Assembly: GCF_002240565.1 (NCBI RefSeq)
Contig: NZ_MZMO01000001.1
Coordinates: 1,922,001 to 1,986,000, forward strand
Length of the DNA stretch: 64,000 bases
Source: Clavibacter michiganensis subsp. insidiosus
GTDB lineage: Bacteria > Actinomycetota > Actinomycetes > Actinomycetales > Microbacteriaceae
Reading direction: 5' to 3'
Shown: piece after piece, positions 24,788 through 32,224 of the stretch
Layout: each line of letters opens with the position of its first letter
How positions within the stretch are numbered: position 1 is the stretch's first letter
The notes under the pieces: model-generated
What the model saw: only the letters and a program-made list of their open reading frames with translations
What the model was told of the DNA's origin: nothing
Database searches by the model: none
Made by a program: the position numbers and the translations under genes

Positions 24788-25519
24788 ATGACACGCATCC
24801 TCGCCCGGGCCACGACCGCCGACGACCTGGTCGGGCTGCTCGACGTCGATCACGCGGGCGACGCCGTGCCCGCGCCCTCCTGGCGCATCGAGCCCGGCCA
24901 GCGCGTGGCGGTCCTGGTCGACACGCTGCCCCGCCGGGCGGAGGGCGACACGGAGGACCAGGTCCCCGTCCGGCGCCTCGAGGCCGCGCGCTGGGGCCTC
25001 GTCCCCGCGGGAGCGCCCGGCCCGGACCAGGGCCCGCCGCTCGCGGAGGTCCCCGCCGAGCAGCTCGCCTCCCGGCCGGAGCTCCTGCAGGCGCTCGTGT
25101 CGCGCCGCGCGGCCGTCCCGGTGTCCGGCTACTACGAGCACCACGAGACCGACGACGGCCTGCGCACCCCCTACCTCGTCGGCGCGGGCGAGGGCACGGT
25201 CCTGCTCGCGGCGCTGTACGAGTGGTGGCGGGATCCGTCGCGCGCCGCCGACGACCCGGCCCGCTGGGTGCTGAGCTGCGCGGTGCTCACCCGGCCGTCG
25301 GCCGGCACGGTGGAGGCGCTCGCGGAGCGGATGCCCGTCGTGCTCTCCCCCGACGTCGTCGAGGAGTGGCTCGACCCCACCGCCGAGGGCTCCCCTGACC
25401 TCCTGCGCGCCGTCGCCGCGCAGGCCGAGGACGTGGTCGAGGAGCTCGCGATGGACGAGGTCGGCCCCGGCATCGACCAGGACGCGCCGGACACGGCGGA
25501 GCTCGCCCGGCCCGTGTGA
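24788..25519 (+). CDS. SRAP/HMCES-fold protein lacking the catalytic cysteine
   Basis: Has 243 residues from ATG 24788. The SRAP order is visible: SWRIEPGQRVAVLVD, LEAARWGLVPAGA, AVPVSGYYEHHE (family GFYEW), LLAALYEWWRDP, WVLSCAVLTRPSAGTVEALAERMPVVLSPDVVEEWLDP (family HDRMPVIL). Active SRAP proteins begin MCGR, with Cys2 forming the abasic-site crosslink; this one begins MTRIL. The Asn of the NARAET segment (here EVPAEQ) and the His before RMP (here AE) are also gone, while the Glu of GFYE remains. It is probably a non-crosslinking paralogue. CAGGAT ends 7 bases before the ATG, suggesting a leaderless message. Confidence 0.72.
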   Translation: MTRILARATTADDLVGLLDVDHAGDAVPAPSWRIEPGQRVAVLVDTLPRRAEGDTEDQVPVRRLEAARWGLVPAGAPGPDQGPPLAEVPAEQLASRPELLQALVSRRAAVPVSGYYEHHETDDGLRTPYLVGAGEGTVLLAALYEWWRDPSRAADDPARWVLSCAVLTRPSAGTVEALAERMPVVLSPDVVEEWLDPTAEGSPDLLRAVAAQAEDVVEELAMDEVGPGIDQDAPDTAELARPV

Positions 25520-25556
25520 CGACGGGCCCGCTCCCCGCGTCTGGTTGACTGAGCCC

Positions 25557-26657
25557 GTGGCCCCCTCCTCGAAGAAGAAGAAGAAGCACGCGACCCGCAC
25601 GCTCCTCGAGTCCCCCGCCGCCGCACCCGTGCTGCACCGGGCGGCGCGCATCGAGGACCGCATCCACGAGATCCGCGAGGGCCGCGCCCGGAAGCGGGGG
25701 CTGAAGCCCACCGTCATCCCCTACGCCGGCTACGGATCCGTCCGCTGGGTCCGCGTCCTCTGCCGCGTCCTCCTCACCGACCCGAAGAGCAAGCGCGCGC
25801 TGGCCGGCGACAAGGTCGTCCGCGGCTGGCGGAGCTTCACGAGCGTGCCGCTCACCGACGTCGACGTCGTCGTCGAGATCGACGGCACCGAGCACCACGT
25901 GCGGGCCGACCGCGGCGGCGTCGTCGACCAGGTCGTCGAGGCGAGCCTGTCGAGCGGCTGGCACACGATCCGCATCCGGTCCGAGGGGTCGGAGACCGTC
26001 GAGGCGCCCGTCTTCATCGTGGGCGACGACGTGCGCACCGGGATCCTCAGCGACATCGACGACACCGTTATGGTCACCGCGCTGCCCCGGCCGTTCCTCG
26101 CCGCCTGGAACACCTTCGTGCTCGACGAGCACGCGCGGACGCCCACCCCCGGCATGGCCGTGCTCTACGAGCGCCTACGCCTGCAGCACGAGGGCGCGCC
26201 CGTCCTCTACCTCTCCACGGGAGCGTGGAACGTCGCGCCGACGCTCACGCGGTTCCTGTCGCGCAACCTGTACCCGCCGGGTCCGATCCTCCTCACCGAC
26301 TGGGGCCCCACCGTCGACCGGTGGTTCCGCAGCGGCATGGAGCACAAGCGCAACAACCTGCGGCGCCTCGTGGAGGAGTTCCCGCACGTGAAGTGGATCC
26401 TCGCGGGCGACGACGGCCAGCACGACGAGCTGCTCTACGGCGAGTTCGCCGTGCAGCACCCCGACAACGTGCAGGTCGTCCTCATCCGGCAGCTCTCGGC
26501 CGGCGAGGCCGTGCTCGCGGGCGGACGGGCGAAGGCGGAGAAGCGCGCCCTCGACAGCCCGATCCCGTGGGTCTACGCCCCGGACGGCGCGAGCCTGCTC
26601 GCCCAGCTCGACGACCTCGGGCTGGCCGACGACTCGGGCACGCGGATCGGCACCTAG
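25557..26657 (+). CDS. App1-family (DUF2183) phosphatase-like protein
   Basis: Has 366 residues from GTG 25557 (VAPSSKKKKKH). The C-terminal half is the App1 domain: the HAD-like DxDxT motif RTGILSDIDDTVMVTALP near residue 165, PVLYLSTGAWNVAPTLTRFL, GMEHKRNNLRRLVEEFPHVKWILAGDDGQHDELLY. Yeast App1 is a phosphatidate phosphatase; bacterial substrates are not settled. The five-Lys N-terminus may favour membrane or nucleic-acid contact. Its stop codon TAG lies in the CTAG duplicated by the IS insertion that begins at the next base, so the protein is intact but its 3' flank is IS sequence. An in-frame TTG at 25545 is a less likely start. Confidence 0.85.
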   Translation: MAPSSKKKKKHATRTLLESPAAAPVLHRAARIEDRIHEIREGRARKRGLKPTVIPYAGYGSVRWVRVLCRVLLTDPKSKRALAGDKVVRGWRSFTSVPLTDVDVVVEIDGTEHHVRADRGGVVDQVVEASLSSGWHTIRIRSEGSETVEAPVFIVGDDVRTGILSDIDDTVMVTALPRPFLAAWNTFVLDEHARTPTPGMAVLYERLRLQHEGAPVLYLSTGAWNVAPTLTRFLSRNLYPPGPILLTDWGPTVDRWFRSGMEHKRNNLRRLVEEFPHVKWILAGDDGQHDELLYGEFAVQHPDNVQVVLIRQLSAGEAVLAGGRAKAEKRALDSPIPWVYAPDGASLLAQLDDLGLADDSGTRIGT

Positions 26658-26667
26658 CTGTACTGAG

Positions 26668-27630
26668 TCATGACGTTGGTGACACTCGGGCCGCGGGCGT
26701 CAGCCCGTGGCTCGAGTGGATTCGTTCAGTGTTGTAGTGCTGGATCCACGGATCAAGGGCGTCGGTTCTGGCTTGGTTGCTGGTGAAGGGTTGCCGGTAG
26801 GCCCACTCGGTCGCGAGGGTGCGGTTGAAGCGTTCGACCTTGCCGTTCTGCCAGGGGCAGTGCGGGCGGATGAACTTCTGCCTCGCACCGAGCTGCGTGA
26901 CCGCGTTCTGGAACGCGGCCGAGTGCCGGTAGGCGAACGCGTGGTCCGTCAGGACCCGTTCGATGCGGGTGATGCCGTGCTCGGCGAAGTACGCCGCGGC
27001 CCGGGTCAGGAACCCTGCCGCGGTCACGCCCTTCTCGTCCGGGTGGATCTCCGCGTAGGCGAGGCGGGTGTGGTCATCGACCACGGCGTGGACGTAATCG
27101 AACCCGATCCCACGACCACGAACCTGTTCGCTGCGGCCATGCGCCCGCCAGCCGCCGCCGTCCGGGATCCGGCCGAGCTTCTTCACGTCGACGTGGATCA
27201 GGTCACCGGGATGCTCATGCTCGTACCGGTTTGCCGTCGACCGGGATGCCCGGATCACGGCCCCGGTGACGGGGTCCAACCATGCCAACGGCGGTGCCCC
27301 GTGCCGCCGCAGGATGCGGGAGATCGTGCGGGCTGGAACACCGGTCACCGGCGCCAACCGGGCAGGACCTGATCGCAATCGGGTCCTCGCTTCCACGACG
27401 GCTCGTTCTCGTTCCGGGCTCGTCCTCGTCGGCACCCGTCTCGGCCTCGAGGACCGGTCCGACAAGCCTTCGAAGCCCTCGGACCGGAACCGATTCACCC
27501 ACCGATGCGCGCACTGACGCGACACACCGAGTTCGCGCGCGACATGCGAGACCGGCCGACGATCCTCGACCACCCGCCGCACGAGGAGAACCCTCCCGTG
27601 AACCGTCAGACGAGCATTAGCGTGGGACAT
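26668..27630 (-). CDS. IS481-family DDE transposase, copy 1
   Basis: Has 320 residues. Seen: an N-terminal helix-turn-helix (VEDRRPVSHVARELGVSRQCAHRWVNRFR), a linker with a second HTH, then the rve integrase core with the DDE triad Asp148 (LIHVDVKKLG), Asp229 (RVLTDHAFAY) and Glu266 (NGKVERFNRTL). It differs from copy 2 at residue 26 (Pro instead of Arg) and residue 230 (His instead of Asn, next to the catalytic Asp229, where IS481 relatives usually have Asn), and by one extra C-terminal Ser from a terminal-repeat base change. The start codon lies just after a hairpin that covers its Shine-Dalgarno. Confidence 0.95.
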   Translation of the reverse strand: MSHANARLTVHGRVLLVRRVVEDRRPVSHVARELGVSRQCAHRWVNRFRSEGFEGLSDRSSRPRRVPTRTSPERERAVVEARTRLRSGPARLAPVTGVPARTISRILRRHGAPPLAWLDPVTGAVIRASRSTANRYEHEHPGDLIHVDVKKLGRIPDGGGWRAHGRSEQVRGRGIGFDYVHAVVDDHTRLAYAEIHPDEKGVTAAGFLTRAAAYFAEHGITRIERVLTDHAFAYRHSAAFQNAVTQLGARQKFIRPHCPWQNGKVERFNRTLATEWAYRQPFTSNQARTDALDPWIQHYNTERIHSSHGLTPAARVSPTS

Positions 27631-27631
27631 C

Positions 27632-27684
27632 GAGGCCTCCTGGCAGTGGCAGAACTAGACAGCTCCATCAAGCCAGGAGGCCTC
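27632..27684 (-). promoter_or_regulatory. Hairpin sequestering the transposase ribosome-binding site, copy 1
   Basis: Inverted repeat with perfect 13-bp arms GAGGCCTCCTGGC / GCCAGGAGGCCTC and a 27-base loop. Read on the minus strand, the arm next to the ATG contains AGGAGG. Same structure as in copy 2. Confidence 0.75.
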
Positions 27685-27754
27685 CTCACACGCCCCGAAG
27701 TGTCACCAACGTCATGGCCGGGTACACCTAGCGCGGTCGCCGCCGGGAACGGCG

Positions 27755-27788
27755 GAGGGCCCCGCAGGATCGCTCCTGCGGGGCCCTC
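27755..27788 (-). terminator. Terminator behind the aldo/keto reductase gene
   Basis: Perfect 14-bp inverted repeat GAGGGCCCCGCAGG / CCTGCGGGGCCCTC with a 6-base loop, 15 bases past the gene's stop. It separates the gene from the IS. Confidence 0.82.
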
Positions 27789-27803
27789 GTGCGTGCGGGT
27801 GGA

Positions 27804-28673
27804 TCAGACGGCGTCGGTGAGCGCCTGGAACTCGTCGTCGGTGAGCTCGATGCCCGCCGCGGCGATGTTGTCCTCCACGTGCCCGACCGACTTGGTGCCG
27901 GGGATCGGCAGCATGACGGGCGAGCGGCGCAGGAGCCACGCGAGCGCGAGCTGCGAGGCGCGCGCGTCGTGCTGCGTCGCGAGGGCGTCGAGCGGGCCGC
28001 CGTCCTTCGCGAGCTCGCCGGTCGCGAGCGGGAACCACGGGATGAACGCGAGGCCCTCGGCCTCGGCGTAGTCGAGCAGCGGCTCGGCGTCGCGCTTGGC
28101 GAGGTTGAACAGGTTCTGCACGGAGACGATGTCGGCGATCTCGCGGGCGGCCTTCACGTCGTCGACCTGCACCTCGGAGAGCCCGATGTGGCGGATCTTG
28201 CCCTCGGACTGCAGGTCCTTGAGCACGCCGATCTGGTCCTCCAGCGGCACGGCCGGGTCGATGCGGTGCAGCTGGTAGAGGTCGATGCGCTCGAGGCCGA
28301 GGTGGCGCAGGCTCAGCTCGGCCTGCTGGCGCAGGTACTCGGGGCGGCCGACGGGCTGCCAGTCGCCGGGGCCGGGGCGCGTGAGCCCGCCCTTGGTCGC
28401 GATGACGACGTCGTCGGCGTAGGGGTGGAGCGCCTCCTTGAGGAGCTCCTCGGCCACGAACGGGCCGTAGGAGTCGGCGGTGTCGAAGAACGTGACGCCG
28501 AGCTCGGCGGCGCGGCGGATGACGCGGACGGCCTCGGCGGGATCCTCGGGGGCGCCCCAGACGCCCTCGCCGGTCAGCTGCATGGTGCCGTAGCCGAGCC
28601 GGACGACGGGCAGGTCGCCGCCGATGGTGAACGTGCCGGATGCCTCGGCAGGACGGGTGGTGGTGTCGGTCAT
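27804..28673 (-). CDS. Aldo/keto reductase
   Basis: NAD(P)H-dependent carbonyl reductase with a TIM-barrel fold, 289 residues from ATG 28673. Catalytic features: [21 protein letters not shown] (Asp and Tyr), VVIATKGGL (Lys) and [22 protein letters not shown] (His region). The C-terminal cofactor loop is [28 protein letters not shown]. Closest to the YajO/PdxI-like or Tas-like oxidoreductases; substrate unknown. Alone in its transcription unit. Confidence 0.88.
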   Translation of the reverse strand: MTDTTTRPAEASGTFTIGGDLPVVRLGYGTMQLTGEGVWGAPEDPAEAVRVIRRAAELGVTFFDTADSYGPFVAEELLKEALHPYADDVVIATKGGLTRPGPGDWQPVGRPEYLRQQAELSLRHLGLERIDLYQLHRIDPAVPLEDQIGVLKDLQSEGKIRHIGLSEVQVDDVKAAREIADIVSVQNLFNLAKRDAEPLLDYAEAEGLAFIPWFPLATGELAKDGGPLDALATQHDARASQLALAWLLRRSPVMLPIPGTKSVGHVEDNIAAAGIELTDDEFQALTDAV

Positions 28674-28850
28674 GTGGACCCTCCTCGGGTGTCGATGACG
28701 AGGGGGCGTCTGCCGCCCTCGGGACCCTGGTGCCAACGCGCCGACCCGCCGATCCATGCCCGATGCGCGCGACGAGGACGAGACCCTCAGGCTCCGGTCG
28801 AGGGTGAGGCGGATCCGCCCGCTCCCCTCGTGGATGTCGGCGCCCGTTCC

Positions 28851-28884
28851 TACACTCGGATCAGATGTTCGAACATCCGTTCGA
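28851..28884 (+). promoter_or_regulatory. Promoter with LexA SOS box upstream of the DUF6504 gene
   Basis: -10 element TACACT at 28851-28856, followed at 28869-28884 by TCGAAC-atcc-GTTCGA, a perfect match to the actinobacterial LexA consensus TCGAAC-N4-GTTCGA. Bound LexA would cover the start region of the transcript. The same 16-mer sits in front of dnaE2. Confidence 0.88.
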
Positions 28885-28928
28885 ACGCGGGGAGCGCGGC
28901 CGGCGCGACGGGCGAGAGGAGCGGCACC

Positions 28929-29252
28929 ATGCGGATCGACGAGGACGTGGAGGTCGAGCTCTCGGGAGACGGCTCGCCGCTGCGGTTCACCTGGCGGGGC
29001 GTGGTCTACGGGGTGGTGAGCTCGCCCGAGCGGTGGATCGCGCGGGTCGACTGGTGGCAGCGCACGGGCCGCGCGCCCCGCGGCGCGAGCGCCCACCTGC
29101 TGGAGCTGCGGATGTGGCGCGTCGAGGCCGTGCCGCTCACCACGGGCGCGCGCCGGGTCGACGGCTCGTTCGACCTGAGCGTCGACGCGCGCGGCCGCTG
29201 GTCGCTCGTCACCGCGTCGGACGAGGAGCTCGACGTGCGCCTGTTCGCGTGA
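28929..29252 (+). CDS. DUF6504-family small protein, SOS-controlled
   Basis: Has 107 residues from ATG 28929, with GAGGAG 8 bases upstream. It looks like a small beta-rich fold: [54 protein letters not shown] and [32 protein letters not shown]. From memory, members of this family lie beside imuB and dnaE2 in actinobacteria, fitting the perfect SOS box here. No imuA or imuB lies in this window; dnaE2 is 4.6 kb downstream, also SOS-controlled. Function is unknown; a role in the mutasome is inferred. Confidence 0.75.
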   Translation: MRIDEDVEVELSGDGSPLRFTWRGVVYGVVSSPERWIARVDWWQRTGRAPRGASAHLLELRMWRVEAVPLTTGARRVDGSFDLSVDARGRWSLVTASDEELDVRLFA

Positions 29253-29367
29253 GGTCGGGCGGCCAGCCGGGGAATAGCCGGGGTCGCCCGCGCCTTCACC
29301 CCATCGGCGCCGCGCACGGCGTCCCGCACGCAGGTCACCCGGGCCGCGGCGCACGGAGGGATCCCGC

Positions 29368-30066
29368 ATGGCGGCACTCGAGTGGCTGTTCGACGCGCAG
29401 CTCCGGATCGGCGACCAGACCATCCTCTGGCGCGAGATCGTCGGCAACCTCTTCGGCCTCGCCAGCGCGCTCGGCGGCATGCGCCGGAAGGTCTGGGCGT
29501 GGCCCGTCGGCATCGTCGGCAACGTGCTCCTCTTCACCGTCTTCCTCGGCGCCGTCTTCGGCACGCCGAACCCCGTGAACCTCCTCGGCCAGGCCGGCCG
29601 CCAGGTCATGTTCATCGCCGTCTCGGTCTACGGCTGGTACCGCTGGCAGCAGGCGCGGCACGGCGGCGCGCCCGTCGTCCCGCAGTGGGCGTCGGGCCGC
29701 GAGCGGATCCTGCTCGTGGTCGCGCTCGTCGGCGGCACCGCGATCCTCACGCCCGTCTTCCGCGCGCTCGGCTCCTACGAGCCCGTGTGGGCCGACGCCT
29801 GGATCTTCGTCGGCTCGCTCCTCGCCACCTACGGCATGGCCAAGGGCTGGGTCGAGTTCTGGCTGATCTGGGTGGCCGTCGACCTCGTCGGCGTGCCGCT
29901 GCTCGTGAGCGCCGGCTACTACGCCTCCGCGTTCATGTACGTCTTCTACGGCGCATTCACGCTCACGGGCTTCTTCGTCTGGATGCGCGCCCGCGGCACC
30001 GGCGCGCCCGCGGTCGAGACGGCCTTCCCGGATCCGCGCGTCGTCGAGGCGCCCGCCGACCGCTGA
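29368..30066 (+). CDS. pnuC: PnuC-family nicotinamide riboside/NMN transporter
   Basis: Inner-membrane carrier for an NAD precursor, 232 residues with seven to eight hydrophobic helices. PnuC landmarks are present: [63 protein letters not shown] and [29 protein letters not shown] is placed 6 bases before the ATG. The 115 bases upstream show no riboswitch that I recognise. It ends 33 bases before the end of the convergent LCP gene. Confidence 0.92.
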   Translation: MAALEWLFDAQLRIGDQTILWREIVGNLFGLASALGGMRRKVWAWPVGIVGNVLLFTVFLGAVFGTPNPVNLLGQAGRQVMFIAVSVYGWYRWQQARHGGAPVVPQWASGRERILLVVALVGGTAILTPVFRALGSYEPVWADAWIFVGSLLATYGMAKGWVEFWLIWVAVDLVGVPLLVSAGYYASAFMYVFYGAFTLTGFFVWMRARGTGAPAVETAFPDPRVVEAPADR

Positions 30067-30099
30067 CCGGACGCCGGACGGGCCCGCCGCGGCGCCAGG

Positions 30100-31257
30100 T
30101 CAGCCCCGGCCGTTGGAGCAGGTGCTCTGCGCCGCCGTCTGCCCGGTGATGCTCTCGTCGAGCACCTCCGACGTGGGGGCCGGCGCGGGCGCGGAGCCGT
30201 CCGTCGGCGGCTCGGTGGTGGCCGGCGGGGTCGTCGTGCCGTCGGCCGGCACGCTGCCCGACTCGTCGGTCTGGCCGGTCTGGCCGAGCGAGAAGTCCGC
30301 GTCGGACGCCAGCAGCCCCACCAGCTGCGCCGCCGCGTCCGTGTCGGGCTGCACGCGCCCGTTGGCGAGCACCGTGCCCGGATACTGCACGAACACCACG
30401 TCGTCGAGCGGGATGTCCTTGAAGGTCAGCGCGACCGACACGAGCGTGTCGAGGTTGGCGAGCGAGGTCGACAGTTGCATGTTGTCGACGACCGCGCGCG
30501 CGATCCCGTAGAGCTTCGCGGGGTTGGTGAGCGTGTCGGTGCTCTTGATCGTGCGCACGAGCGCGCTCAGGAACACCTGCTGGTTGCCGATGCGCGAGAT
30601 GTCGCTGCCGTCGCCCACGCCGGCGCGGGTGCGGAGGAACTGCACGGCGTCCTTGCCCTGGAGCGGGTGGATGCCGGGATCCAGCGACAGGTCGGTCTTC
30701 TTGTCGTAGATGCCGTTGGCCACGCAGACCTCGACGCCGCCGACCGCGTTCGACATCTCCACCACGCCGTTGAACTGCACGACGCCGCCGTACGGGATGT
30801 CGAGCCCGGTGAGGCCCTCGACCATGCGGACGGTGCACTCGAACCCGCCGCGCGACAGCGACTCGTTGAGCTGGGCGCGGGAGCTGGCGGCGTACTTCGT
30901 GCCGTCGGGGCCCTCGCACTCCGGGATCGGCACGAGCATGTCGCGCGGGAAGGAGATGACCGTGGCGCGGCTGCTGTCCTCGCTGATGTGGAGCAGCATC
31001 GTCACGTCGTTGAGGGTGGCCGTGCCCACGTCCTTCGCGGCGCCGTAGCCGTCGCCCTGGCCGGCGCGGCTGTCGCTGCCGACGATGAGGATGTTGGCGC
31101 CGCCGTCGATGCCGCCGAGCGAGGGCGGCATCGTCTGGCCGTCCGAGATGTCGACCGTATTGTCGGCGACGGTGCGGGAGAGGTCCGCGAAGACGATGGT
31201 CAGCAGCGATGCGGCGGCCGCGAACGCGACCGCGGCGACCATGCCGATGCCCTTCAT
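30100..31257 (-). CDS. LytR-CpsA-Psr (LCP) family protein, 5' end possibly frameshifted
   Basis: Membrane-anchored ligase of the LCP family, which attaches wall polymers (teichoic acid or arabinogalactan-like) to peptidoglycan outside the membrane. It has 385 residues from ATG 31257. Seen: the anchor helix GMVAAVAFAAAASLLTIVFADL, then the LCP domain with NILIVGSDSRAGQGDGYG, ATLNDVTMLLHISEDSSRATVISFPRDMLVPIP and DAVQFLRTRAGVGDGSDISRIGNQQVFLSALV; the tail is Thr/Pro-rich. This start lies at the helix itself with no Shine-Dalgarno. Upstream, the frame still encodes an LCP-like basic tail (RGIARHGRLRTPSAGRAV), reachable from ATG 31357 only if the G7 run at 31341-31347 is one base shorter. Confidence 0.85.
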   Translation of the reverse strand: MKGIGMVAAVAFAAAASLLTIVFADLSRTVADNTVDISDGQTMPPSLGGIDGGANILIVGSDSRAGQGDGYGAAKDVGTATLNDVTMLLHISEDSSRATVISFPRDMLVPIPECEGPDGTKYAASSRAQLNESLSRGGFECTVRMVEGLTGLDIPYGGVVQFNGVVEMSNAVGGVEVCVANGIYDKKTDLSLDPGIHPLQGKDAVQFLRTRAGVGDGSDISRIGNQQVFLSALVRTIKSTDTLTNPAKLYGIARAVVDNMQLSTSLANLDTLVSVALTFKDIPLDDVVFVQYPGTVLANGRVQPDTDAAAQLVGLLASDADFSLGQTGQTDESGSVPADGTTTPPATTEPPTDGSAPAPAPTSEVLDESITGQTAAQSTCSNGRG

Positions 31258-31340
31258 GACGGCGCGTCCGGCGCTCGGGGTGCGGAGACGCCCGTGCCGG
31301 GCGATGCCGCGGACGCGGGCCCGGTCGGTGCGGGTCCGCT

Positions 31341-31347
31341 GGGGGGG
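31341..31347. repeat. G7 homopolymer at the 5' end of the LCP gene
   Basis: Seven consecutive G (C7 in the gene's sense) between a candidate start ATG (31357) and the conserved coding frame of the LCP gene. With six bases the two join in frame as MQHAPPQRTRTDRARVRGIA. Confidence 0.7.
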
Positions 31348-31465
31348 CGTGCTGCATGGGTGGGTCTCTCGTCGCCGGGCGGGGAGTGCCGGGCGCGGGC
31401 ACCCGGATCCTCCACAGGCTAGCCGAGGCCCGTGGAGAGTCCGCTCGGCGCGCAGGGCCGATGCG

Positions 31466-32215
31466 CTATGCGCCCGTGCTCTCCTCGTCGCGCAGGTGGG
31501 CGTCGAGGAACGCGTCGATCCGGTGCCACGCGTCCGCCGCCGACGCGGGCTCCGGGCCCATGCCCACCGCGCGCAGCACCGGGCGCAGCGGCCGGGGACC
31601 CATCTCGGCGTCGTTGAGGAAGGAGTGCCCGGCGGCCGGGTACTCGCGCACGTCGTGCGCGATGCCGTGCGCCGACAGCGCGGCCTCGAGCCGGTCGGCG
31701 GATCCCGCGAGCTGCCGGTCGCGTCCGCCGTAGCTCGCGACGATGGGGCACGCGCCCTCGAGCACGCCGTCGAGGTCCTCGGGGAGCATGCCGTAGTTGA
31801 CGCTCGACGCGTCGAAGCCGCGGGAGGCCGCCGCGAGGGCGAACCCGCCGCCCATGCAGAAGCCGATGACGCCCACGCGGCCCGTGCAGTCGGCCCGGGC
31901 GAGGAGCGCGCGGCGGGCCGACTCGACGTCGACGAACGCGCGGCCCTCCCCCGCCGCCAGCGTGCGGAAGGTCGCGACCAGGCAGCGGCGCGCGCCGCCC
32001 GCGGAGAAGAGGTCGGGCATCAGCGCGAGGAAGCCGGCCTCGGCGAGGCGCTCGGCCTGGCGGCGCATCACGTCGGTGACGCCGAAGGCCTCGTGCACCA
32101 CCACGACCGCGGGCCACGGCCCCTCGCCCGCCGGCACCGCCAGCACGCCGTGCAGCCCGGGCGACGCCTCGGGCGCGGCCGCGGGCAGGGGGATCTCGCT
32201 GAGGATCACGGGCAT
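31466..32215 (-). CDS. Dienelactone hydrolase family protein
   Basis: Cys-type alpha/beta hydrolase with 249 residues. The triad is visible: nucleophile Cys in VGVIGFCMGGGFALA near residue 118, Asp in IVASYGGRDRQLAG and His in YPAAGHSFLNDAE. The opening WPAVVVVHEAFGVTDVMRRQAERLAEAGFLALMPDLF is typical of the family. Substrate unknown; distant from aromatic degradation genes, so a detoxifying esterase role is as likely as dienelactone hydrolysis. It starts 9 bases after the zwf-like gene, same strand, so probably co-transcribed. Confidence 0.9.
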   Translation of the reverse strand: MPVILSEIPLPAAAPEASPGLHGVLAVPAGEGPWPAVVVVHEAFGVTDVMRRQAERLAEAGFLALMPDLFSAGGARRCLVATFRTLAAGEGRAFVDVESARRALLARADCTGRVGVIGFCMGGGFALAAASRGFDASSVNYGMLPEDLDGVLEGACPIVASYGGRDRQLAGSADRLEAALSAHGIAHDVREYPAAGHSFLNDAEMGPRPLRPVLRAVGMGPEPASAADAWHRIDAFLDAHLRDEESTGA

Positions 32216-32224
32216 GCCCTCACG

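Larger units (their letters stand above)
26658..27727 (-). mobile_element. IS481-family insertion sequence (IS1121-like), copy 1
   Basis: Element of 1070 bp flanked by CTAG duplications at 26654-26657 and 27728-27731. The ends are imperfect terminal inverted repeats starting TGTAC and sharing CATGACGTTGGTGACACT; 24 of the outer 29 positions match. It carries one transposase gene. Sequence differs from copy 2 (39381-40450, opposite orientation) at only a handful of positions. IS481-family elements are known to target CTAG. Size, family and probable host fit IS1121 of Clavibacter as I recall it; this was not compared against a database. Confidence 0.93.

Noticed and set aside
29253..29367. NAD-related riboswitch before pnuC
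   Set aside because: The 115 bases are GC-rich with only a ribosome site; nothing resembles a known NAD or NMN-type riboswitch.
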